NCBI GenBank assembly: GCA_005778315.1
Contig: SXOW01000238.1
Span: forward strand, 1-12,088
DNA: 12,088 nucleotides
Origin: Acidobacteriota bacterium
GTDB taxonomy: Bacteria > Acidobacteriota > Vicinamibacteria > Vicinamibacterales > UBA8438
Reading direction: 5' to 3'
The position numbers were made by a program, and so were the translations under genes. How positions within the stretch are numbered: the first letter of the stretch is position 1; each line of letters begins with the position of its first letter. The notes below the pieces were generated by a model. It saw only the letters and a program-made list of their open reading frames with translations. It was not told the DNA's origin and ran no database searches. Of the stretch, positions 6,359 to 12,088 are shown piece by piece.

Positions 6359-7513
6359 CTACGGATGCGTTGCCGCTTGCGCCGCGGTGAGGCGCTGATG
6401 TGCGCGCTTTTCTCGGGAGGCGCGCACCAGGAACCTCGCGTAGGGGACGACCTGCTTGATCGCCGAGACATTCATTTGGCACGGACTCAGGCAACTGGGG
6501 CACTGATCGCTGATGATGTGGTCCCGCTGGGCCTGTGCCGCGGCACTGAAGTAAATCTCGCCAGGGTCCTGGTCGCGGACGTTGCCGACGACGTCACTGT
6601 TCTCGCAAAAGAACATACCGCCGTCCGGGTTCAACATGATGCCCTGGGTCTGAAACGGGCACGGCGCCTGCCGGTGGTAGCCATTGGCAATCATGTCGGC
6701 GTAGTGCATGTAGATGTAGTTCTGGCCGTCAAGCAGCGGATCGATGCGCACGCGGTCCAGGAAGAACTGCCGCATCTTCTCTTCCTGGTCGCCGATCGGT
6801 TTGCACGTGTCGGCAAGGTCGAGGTTGCTGAGTGCCGTGTCGGTGAACCGCACCATGTTGAAGACGATATCCAGGGTCTCGCGCCGCGCCCAGTTCAGGA
6901 TGTTGTCGGCGTCGTCCAGGTTCTGGGAGAAAATCGTCGTCGAGATTCCAAAATTGAACCTGTATCGCTTCTGCAGCGCTTGCATCGCGCGAATAGTCTC
7001 GCCGGCTTTCTCGAAACCGCGCGGTACGTTGCGCACGTCGTTGTGCATCTCTTCGACGCCGTCGATCGACACCCGGAAGCTGAAGATGATCCCGCGCTCG
7101 TCACAGAGCTTCACGATGTCGGTCAGCATCGGAATCGCACGGTGGGGGGTCAGCCCGGTGGTATTCAACCCGAACTTGCGCAGACGAGGTAGCTTGTCGA
7201 GCATCACGCGGCAGATGTCGACCAGGTCGTTGCGGGTCGTGGGCTCGCCGCCGGAGACGTTGGCGTTTTCGACGTAATTCCAGAACGGCGAGTCGAAGGT
7301 CTGCTCGATTTCCGCGAGCGACATGTCGGACTTCCGGTCGCCGCGTTTCCAGTTGCTGCACATCTCGCAGCGCGCGTCGCAGACGAACGTGCAGTGAAAG
7401 ATCAGGACCGTCGGGTGTATCGGCTTGAATCGAGCGATCGCTGCGTTGGCCATGTCGCGGGGGACGCCGAACGCGGCACGAGCGAGATATTTGGCAGCGT
7501 AGATTTGCGGCAT
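6359..7513 (-). CDS. radical SAM protein with SPASM-like C-terminal cysteines
   Basis: This 384-residue enzyme should bind a [4Fe-4S] cluster that cleaves S-adenosylmethionine to a radical. The cluster motif CDARCEMC gives CX3CX2C at C45, C49 and C52, with an extra C41 just before. SGGEPTTR (87-94) is the SAM-binding GGE motif, and FRVSIDGVEEMHNDVRN (147-162) is the typical strand-loop of the barrel. The C-terminal part has C285 (CPFQTQG), C303 (MFFCENSD) and C338, C341 and C345 (CPSCLSPC), a SPASM/twitch-like set that could hold one auxiliary cluster. NPDGGMFFCEN is typical for such tails. The reaction cannot be told; relatives modify peptides, sugars or lipids. ATG at 7513 begins the protein. 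There is no Shine-Dalgarno, and a good promoter-like sequence ends 10 nt upstream. Last of three leftward genes, 75 nt behind the flippase-like gene. Confidence 0.9.
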   Translation of the reverse strand: MPQIYAAKYLARAAFGVPRDMANAAIARFKPIHPTVLIFHCTFVCDARCEMCSNWKRGDRKSDMSLAEIEQTFDSPFWNYVENANVSGGEPTTRNDLVDICRVMLDKLPRLRKFGLNTTGLTPHRAIPMLTDIVKLCDERGIIFSFRVSIDGVEEMHNDVRNVPRGFEKAGETIRAMQALQKRYRFNFGISTTIFSQNLDDADNILNWARRETLDIVFNMVRFTDTALSNLDLADTCKPIGDQEEKMRQFFLDRVRIDPLLDGQNYIYMHYADMIANGYHRQAPCPFQTQGIMLNPDGGMFFCENSDVVGNVRDQDPGEIYFSAAAQAQRDHIISDQCPSCLSPCQMNVSAIKQVVPYARFLVRASREKRAHQRLTAAQAATHP

Positions 7514-7523
7514 TAAGTTACAG

Positions 7524-7552
7524 ATTTTACAGGGCTTTTTGACCGCCGTAAA
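7524..7552 (-). promoter_or_regulatory. predicted sigma-70-type promoter for the radical SAM gene
   Basis: On the minus strand, TTTACG (7552-7547, four of six to TTGACA) and TAAAAT (7529-7524, five of six to TATAAT) are separated by exactly 17 nt. The -10 ends 10 nt before the ATG, so the transcript would be leaderless or nearly so. The stretch is distinctly AT-rich for this window. It lies between the flippase-like gene and the radical SAM gene, allowing separate control of the latter. Confidence 0.5.
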
Positions 7553-7588
7553 GTGGGGCGATCTACGGAGTCTTGCTCAGGTAGCCGT

Positions 7589-8530
7589 TCATGAACCGAT
7601 TCGTCGTGAGCGAGAGCGAACGTGGAGCAGCGCGCCTGGCAAGGTGCTCAACACCCCCAGGAGCAGGTAGATGGTCGACATGGCCAGGGCCTGGGCGACA
7701 GGCACCCCGACCGGCCGCAGCAGCCCGATCATAACGCCCTGGCCGAAGCCGAACCCACCAATCGAGATCGGGAGCAAAATCGCCAGGATGCCGATCGGCA
7801 TGAAGGCGAGATAGTAGCTGAAGGAGACGTCAAACCCGAGTCCTTCGCCAAGCACGTAGGCCTGGGTCACGCGCACAAGCTGCACCACGAGAGACAGGGC
7901 CATCAGCGCCCCGAGCAGCCCGGGGTATCGGCGATAGCCTCCCATGGCGTCGGCCAATTGCTGTGCCCGGTTCAACCAAGCCCAAGCGGCCCACCGCGTC
8001 GGGACGAGGAGCGACAGCAGGCGGTCTGCCCAGAGAAATCCGGCTGCGCCAAGGGTCACACACACCGCGAGCACGAAGCTCCAGCCTTGCAGGCCGTCGC
8101 TCTGTCCTGTCCACAAGAGCAAGCCGACGACCGCGAGCAGGGCCAGCGAGTACAGGCCCAGGTATCGGTCGAGCGCCACCAGAGCGAGCGAGTCTACCCC
8201 GCGGTCCGTTCGCCGAGCCAGCACGAACGCCCGGGCGGCATCGGCACCGACGCCGCTCGGTAGGAAGTTCCCAAGATACGACCCGACCAAGTAGACCCAG
8301 ACGGCCGACTTGAGCGGCATGACCATACCGGCCCGGCGGAGCAGCAGTATCCAGCGGGTGAGCATCAGCGCTCGGTCGAGCACGACGAGTGCCAGCGCCA
8401 CGAGCAGATGCGCCGGATTGATGGCCAGGGCCGCGCGGGCGGCCTCTCCGACGTCGATCTGGGAGACGAGATATCCGAGCAGGGCCACGCTCAGGCCCGC
8501 CCGGAACCACTGCGAGGTGACGACGCTCAC
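7589..8530 (-). CDS. flippase-like membrane protein (lysylphosphatidylglycerol synthase TM / UPF0104 family)
   Basis: This 313-residue integral inner-membrane protein has about eight hydrophobic segments. The diagnostic stretch is NFLPSGVGADAARAF (88-102), followed by the conserved DRYLGL (121-126) and a glycine-rich IGGFGFGQG near residue 265. This is the membrane domain found in MprF-like proteins and in the stand-alone YbhN/AglD group, thought to flip or modify lipids. There is no cytosolic aminoacyl-transferase domain, so this is a stand-alone membrane unit and not a full lysylphosphatidylglycerol synthase. It starts at GTG 8530, overlapping the upstream methyltransferase stop as GTGA, which implies coupled translation. 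Neighbouring genes point to moving a lipid-linked molecule that is methylated or otherwise modified. Confidence 0.85.
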   Translation of the reverse strand: MSVVTSQWFRAGLSVALLGYLVSQIDVGEAARAALAINPAHLLVALALVVLDRALMLTRWILLLRRAGMVMPLKSAVWVYLVGSYLGNFLPSGVGADAARAFVLARRTDRGVDSLALVALDRYLGLYSLALLAVVGLLLWTGQSDGLQGWSFVLAVCVTLGAAGFLWADRLLSLLVPTRWAAWAWLNRAQQLADAMGGYRRYPGLLGALMALSLVVQLVRVTQAYVLGEGLGFDVSFSYYLAFMPIGILAILLPISIGGFGFGQGVMIGLLRPVGVPVAQALAMSTIYLLLGVLSTLPGALLHVRSRSRRIGS

Positions 8531-9246
8531 GAGGCTGCGGGTTTGCGGGCCACGAAGGTCAGCGTTTCGAACAGGTTCTTGCGGATACGAAACAACGCCT
8601 CTTCGGTACGGGTGTAGCGGCTGAGGGCGTCAAGACCTGGAATGTTCACGAGGAGAGCCCCCGCGGCCAGCAGATCGCGGGCGGGTCCGGTCGCGACCCC
8701 GATGCTACGGACGACGCGCTCCACGTCGAAACCGCCGTCACACAGCAACTGGCGCATGCGTCGCTCGGTCGTCACGAAGTTATGTGTGTAGTCCACGTCC
8801 CAGAAGAAGGTCCGTTCCTTCAGGTAGTCCGGCACCACGATGAAGCAGACGCCGCCGGGCCGCAGCGCCCGGAGCGTCTCAGCCACGAAGTGGCGCGCGG
8901 CGTCGATACCGGACATGTGCTCGAGCACCTGATCGGCGTAGACGACATCGCAGCTGGCATCGGTGGCCACGATCGGCGGGGCCCAGGCGAGCGTTACGTC
9001 CAGGCCCTTGGCCCGCAGCTCGTTGGCCAGAGTTTCGCTCGCCTCGATCGCACGGTAGCGCCAGCCGGCGGCCACGGCGCCGGCGGCCAGCGATCCGGTC
9101 CCTGGGCCGATCTCCAGCATGTCACCCGGGGGGGCGATGGCCGCCTGGAGCAGACTCAGACGCGACCGCTCGATCCGACCCCGCCGTGCGCTGCCGAACG
9201 CGGTGAGCCGGCGTTCCGAGAACCAGCGGTAGAAACTGTCAGCCAC
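8527..9246 (-). CDS. class I SAM-dependent methyltransferase
   Basis: This is a 239-residue cytoplasmic enzyme with motif I MLEIGPGTGSLA (43-54), the acidic ribose contact in YRAIEAS (E68), motif II CDVVYADQVLEHM (99-111) and motif III LRPGGVCFIVVPDY (128-141). VLEH together with HNFVTTERRMRQLL is usual in methyltransferases acting on glycans, lipids or quinones. The acceptor is unknown. It is not closely similar to the methyltransferase at 5575-6333, so the two are not a recent duplication. The start is GTG at 9246, giving MADSFYRWFS. No Shine-Dalgarno is seen, but TAGAGT (9260-9255) ends 8 nt upstream and may be a -10 for a leaderless message. It is the first gene of the leftward set with the flippase-like protein. 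Confidence 0.86.
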   Translation of the reverse strand: MADSFYRWFSERRLTAFGSARRGRIERSRLSLLQAAIAPPGDMLEIGPGTGSLAAGAVAAGWRYRAIEASETLANELRAKGLDVTLAWAPPIVATDASCDVVYADQVLEHMSGIDAARHFVAETLRALRPGGVCFIVVPDYLKERTFFWDVDYTHNFVTTERRMRQLLCDGGFDVERVVRSIGVATGPARDLLAAGALLVNIPGLDALSRYTRTEEALFRIRKNLFETLTFVARKPAAS

Positions 9247-9343
9247 GGCGACAGACTCTACCGCATATCCTGCCCAAGACCCAGACGCATGCGGTCGATG
9301 CAGGAGGCGCGGCCACGCGTCTCACTGGACAGGTCTGCCCCCT

Positions 9344-10540
9344 CTAGCGCCGCGGATAGGTGAAGGCGGCTCTTCCGGTCCCGGTCTGGTTGATCCACGT
9401 CGGCCGCGGATCCGCGCCGCAATGGCCGAGGAGGATATCGATGACGTAGACGTCAGGGCTGCCCTGGCTGGGGCCCGCGCCGTAGTGATAGTCGATGACG
9501 TCGAGCGAGACGTCGTTGCAGTTCCCCCGCTTGCAGTTGAAGCCCCACCGCTCGTCCTCGAGCCGGAGGCTTTCTACGACGAGATCCATGAAGGCCCAGC
9601 CGCCGCCGTGGTCTTGACAGGAGTCCGCAAGCGCATCCGGGTGCATGCCCGCCACTTGCTCGACGACAAACCGCCTGTCGGGCAGCGGCAGCCGCTGACC
9701 CGGCGGTGGGTCCGCGGCGCGTCCGCCGCCCACTGTGGTGAAGGTGAAGATCTCGGACCAATCACTCGTGATCGTCCCGTTCGTCGCCCGCGCACGCCAG
9801 CCGAACGCACTACCTATGGCCAGCGGATCGTCGAACGTTCCCTTGGTCGTGCCGTTCGTGCCCATGGCCACGCTGAATGTGGAGGGCCTGGACAACTTCG
9901 GGTCGTCGTCGATTTGATACTCGATGGCAACCGGGCCCGCGTTTGCTGACACCGCTCCGTTGGTCACAATCAGCTCCGGTCTCGAGGTCCTGACCTCGCC
10001 ACCGTTGGCGGGTGAGAGCGGCTTCGGTGCGCCGACCGTGATCAGCGTCGGTGTCCTGAACGTGGCCGGCTCGGACCAGGGACCGTTCTCGTCCCCGATC
10101 TGCACGCGCACGCGCCACATGAAGGTGCCGGTTTGTTCGAGCTCAGCGGTCAGCGTATAGCTGGTGCTGTTCGCGGTCTGGGCGGCCGTGCCGGCTAGCG
10201 CCAGCACCATGCCGCCACCAGGCTGGACCCTGTAGACCTCGAAGCGATAGACGAAGGGTGCGTCCGGGAGATAGAGCGGGGGCGCATTGCCCGTGATCAG
10301 GGTCGCGGTCAGGCCAGGCAGTTGCACGTTGCCTATGGGCGACTGCGGGACCGGCGGCGGGGCCTTCAGCGTGATGATGCCGTTCGCCGGCAACGCGGAC
10401 AGCACGTCGCTCCGCAGCGGACCATCTGCCTCGCTGGGAGCGACCGGGTTGGAATTGCCGCCACAACTCGAGATGAGGGCGACGAGAACGAGCGAGGCGA
10501 GCCCAGAGGCTCTGAAAAGGTTGGTCCGGTTCTTCACCAT
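9344..10540 (-). CDS. lipoprotein with two fibronectin-like domains and a novel four-Cys C-terminal domain
   Basis: This is a 398-residue lipoprotein. The N-terminus has basic residues, a hydrophobic run (GLASLVLVALISSC) and a lipobox ISSC, so C26 would be lipidated. A short Pro/Ser-rich linker leads to two Ig/fibronectin-type-III-like domains, roughly 70-163 (YRFEVYRV...WRVRVQI...WSEPATFRT) and 171-270 (PKPLSPANGG...FGWRARATNG...WSEIFTFTT). After a Gly/Pro linker, residues 284-398 form a domain I do not recognise, with SCQDHGG, RWGFNCKRGNC, DVIDYHYG, VYVIDI, GHCG and WINQTGTG. Cysteines 308, 336, 341 and 374 are the only ones there. The same domain ends the gene at the right edge. ATG at 10540 fits the lipoprotein signal; GGAGGA lies 11 nt upstream. 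The open frame to 10639 is disfavoured because it buries the signal. Confidence 0.82.
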   Translation of the reverse strand: MVKNRTNLFRASGLASLVLVALISSCGGNSNPVAPSEADGPLRSDVLSALPANGIITLKAPPPVPQSPIGNVQLPGLTATLITGNAPPLYLPDAPFVYRFEVYRVQPGGGMVLALAGTAAQTANSTSYTLTAELEQTGTFMWRVRVQIGDENGPWSEPATFRTPTLITVGAPKPLSPANGGEVRTSRPELIVTNGAVSANAGPVAIEYQIDDDPKLSRPSTFSVAMGTNGTTKGTFDDPLAIGSAFGWRARATNGTITSDWSEIFTFTTVGGGRAADPPPGQRLPLPDRRFVVEQVAGMHPDALADSCQDHGGGWAFMDLVVESLRLEDERWGFNCKRGNCNDVSLDVIDYHYGAGPSQGSPDVYVIDILLGHCGADPRPTWINQTGTGRAAFTYPRR

Positions 10541-10774
10541 GAGAGCGCGAATCCTCCACGAGATGCCGTTCGTTATGTCGTCGGCAACACGGCCCGGCGC
10601 TGACGTCGGACCTCGCGACCATGACGACCGCCGGATCATAGCAGATGGAGCGGCCCACGCGCGTCAGTGTCTTCGGTCGCGGTGTCGGCCCAAGATGGCT
10701 GTGTTACCATCCCTGGTTGGCTGGCGGCGCACCAGCGGTCAGCCGCGTAGGTGGACCGAACGGCGTCTCAAACC

Positions 10775-10780
10775 GAGGTG
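10775..10780 (+). promoter_or_regulatory. Shine-Dalgarno of the outer-membrane protein gene
   Basis: GAGGTG lies 9 nt before the ATG at 10790. It decides for this start over the in-frame GTG at 10751. Further upstream, TGTTACCAT (10702-10710) resembles an extended -10, but no -35 supports it. Confidence 0.55.
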
Positions 10781-10789
10781 GACATTCAG

Positions 10790-11572
10790 ATGCAGCAAAT
10801 CGGCACAACAGTGAGAGCAGCAGTCGCGGCGGCGTGTGGCGTGTTCGCGTTGACAATGGCGATCGCACCGGTGGCTGAGGCGCAGGTTCGGCCGTGGGAA
10901 GACTACGGCTACGTGTTCGTCAACTACGCGTACGAGTCGGGCGACCGCGCCTTCTCCGAGAGTCTGACCGCACCGGTCTACGGAGAGACGGCGACCTACG
11001 GGGCCAGCCACGTAAGTGGCGGTGGCTCAGGCTTGGATATCGGCGGCGGCGTGCGTGTGTGGAGCAACCTGGCCGCCGGTGTCGCCGTGACGTCGTTTAC
11101 CAATCCAAGCGCGGCCTCGGTGACCGGCACCGTGCCCCATCCCCTGTTCTTCAACCGTCCGCGTCCGGTGGCGGTGGACCTCACCGGCCTCGAGTACCAG
11201 GAACGGGGTGTGCATCTCCAGGCGGTCTGGGTGATGCCGCTGTCCGAAAAGCTCATCGTCTCGGTTGGTGGTGGACCCTCGTTCTTCAGCGTCGAGCAGG
11301 GTGTGCTCGCCCACCCCTCGCCCATCACCATCGGCAGGGAAACCGCGCCATTCAGTGCCGTCTCCATTAACGTGTCTACCTCGACCGCGAGCGAATCGGC
11401 CGTCGGCGGCAACGCCGGGGTCGACGTAACGTATATGTTCACGGAGCGACTGGGGGGTGGGGCATTCCTCCGGTGGACCGGCGGATCGGTGGACCTGCCG
11501 ACGCACGGCGCCGTCCAGTCGATCGACGTGGGCGGCGTGCAGTCGGGCGCCGGCCTCCGTGTGTCGTTCTAG
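10790..11572 (+). CDS. outer-membrane beta-barrel protein
   Basis: This 260-residue exported protein has a classic Sec signal peptide (hydrophobic to residue 28, cleavage after AEA, mature start QVRPWEDYGY). The mature part is rich in glycine, aromatic residues and alternating strands such as YGYVFVNYAYES, GLDIGGGVRVWS, AAGVAVTSFT, LQAVWVMPL, LIVSVGGGPSFFSV, AGVDVTYMF, GGGAFLRWTGG and GAGLRVSF. It ends in phenylalanine, the usual beta-barrel assembly signal. Probably eight strands; the size fits the small OmpA/OmpW-like barrels. No ligand or function can be assigned. It has no cysteines after the signal. It lies between two leftward genes that share a four-Cys domain, and is divergent from the complete lipoprotein gene with 249 nt between starts. 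Confidence 0.8.
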   Translation: MQQIGTTVRAAVAAACGVFALTMAIAPVAEAQVRPWEDYGYVFVNYAYESGDRAFSESLTAPVYGETATYGASHVSGGGSGLDIGGGVRVWSNLAAGVAVTSFTNPSAASVTGTVPHPLFFNRPRPVAVDLTGLEYQERGVHLQAVWVMPLSEKLIVSVGGGPSFFSVEQGVLAHPSPITIGRETAPFSAVSINVSTSTASESAVGGNAGVDVTYMFTERLGGGAFLRWTGGSVDLPTHGAVQSIDVGGVQSGAGLRVSF

Positions 11573-11668
11573 CCGCGAGCGCTGGCTCGGTGGTATCGAC
11601 CGTCGCGCCTCGCGGTCCGGACGGCGTGCGCCCCAGACCCAGGAACGCGTTCGACCCACCCGCGGGTC

Positions 11669-12088
11669 CTATCGCGGGAAGATCCAGCGGCCGAGGCCGG
11701 TCCCGGTCTGGTTGATCCAGGCTGGTGCGGGGTTCGGGCCGCAGTGACCGCCGATGATGTCGATGACGTAGACCTCGGTAGAGCCGCTGGCGGAGCCCGT
11801 GCCGTAGTGGTAGTCGACCACGTCCTGCGAGATGTCCCCGCAGTTGCCACGTTTGCAGTTGAATCCCCACCGTCCGTCGACCTGACGCAGGCGGGCCACC
11901 ACCAGCTCCATGAACTCCCAGGTGCCGCCATGGTCCTGGCACGAGTTGGCTAGCAGCCCCGGGTGCTGGGCCGCCAGCTGGCTGACGAGCCCGAACATGT
12001 TGGGCAGTGGCAACTGGCCGCCCGGATTTGGAAGGGGAGGCGCCGCCGGTCCTCCGCCGGGAGCCGGTCCCGGAGGAGCTGTTTTCGC
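11669..12088 (-). CDS. C-terminal part of a protein with the same four-Cys domain, cut by window edge
   Basis: The reading frame enters from the right edge with no start codon needed inside the window, and 139 residues are visible. The first 25 form a Pro/Gly/Ala-rich linker (AKTAPPGPAPGGG...). From base 12013 down, a domain of about 114 residues matches the C-terminal domain of the lipoprotein gene at 9344-10540. Shared blocks are LPLP, SCQDHGG, RWGFNCKRGNC, DYHYG, VYVIDI, GHCG and WINQTGTG, and all four cysteines are conserved. Counting by hand gives 72 identities in 114 positions. By analogy the missing part may hold a lipoprotein signal and fibronectin-like domains, but this is not seen. 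Function unknown. Confidence 0.8.
   Translation of the reverse strand, partial: AKTAPPGPAPGGGPAAPPLPNPGGQLPLPNMFGLVSQLAAQHPGLLANSCQDHGGTWEFMELVVARLRQVDGRWGFNCKRGNCGDISQDVVDYHYGTGSASGSTEVYVIDIIGGHCGPNPAPAWINQTGTGLGRWIFPR

Noticed and set aside
7622..8263. Plus-strand open frame rich in Gln, His and Arg
   Set aside because: It is antisense to the membrane protein gene. Its charged composition is the usual mirror of hydrophobic codons.
7589..8530. Full lysylphosphatidylglycerol synthase (MprF)
   Set aside because: Only the membrane domain is present; the cytosolic aminoacyl-transferase domain is missing from this gene and its neighbours.
11653..11668. Terminator hairpin after the right-edge gene (GACCC/GGGTC)
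   Set aside because: It has only five pairs with no T-run on either strand. Short GC stems are common here by chance.

Overview
This is a GC-rich bacterial window of 12 kb with compact coding on both strands. It holds ten protein genes complete in the window and two cut by its edges. The secreted FAD-operon protein type, the fibronectin-like lipoproteins and the small C-terminal-Phe beta-barrel protein suggest a Gram-negative soil lineage such as Acidobacteriota (Vicinamibacteria-like). That placement rests on remembered family distribution and was not computed. I see no tRNA, rRNA, CRISPR array, transposase or phage gene.

Left part (1-1985): the N-terminal 308 residues of a DEAD/DEAH helicase of the DUF3516 type run leftwards out of the window. 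It is divergent from a fructosamine/ketosamine-3-kinase family gene. Behind the kinase, at a convergent gene end, lies a striking array of ten 11-bp units (1875-1984).

Centre-left (1987-6333): a leftward operon encodes a GlpD-like FAD-dependent glycerol-3-phosphate dehydrogenase homologue, an EamA/DMT permease (4-nt overlap) and a secreted protein of unknown function. A SAM-dependent methyltransferase is divergent from it. The short space between them carries a perfect 22-bp palindrome that overlaps a second, competing hairpin.

Centre-right (6359-9246): three leftward genes encode a class I methyltransferase, a flippase-like (lysylphosphatidylglycerol synthase TM) membrane protein (4-nt overlap) and a radical SAM protein with extra C-terminal cysteines. 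The radical SAM gene has its own promoter-like sequence. Together they look like an envelope lipid or glycan modification set, but the substrate is unknown.

Right part (9344-12088): a lipoprotein with two fibronectin-like domains ends in a four-cysteine domain that I do not recognise. A second leftward gene, cut by the right edge, ends in the same domain (about 63% identical by hand alignment). Between them, on the other strand, is a small outer-membrane beta-barrel protein. This pair of domains is the most novel-looking content of the window.

Four leftward genes have a -10-like hexamer only 8-10 nt before the chosen start codon and no Shine-Dalgarno sequence. This suggests leaderless transcripts are common in this organism.
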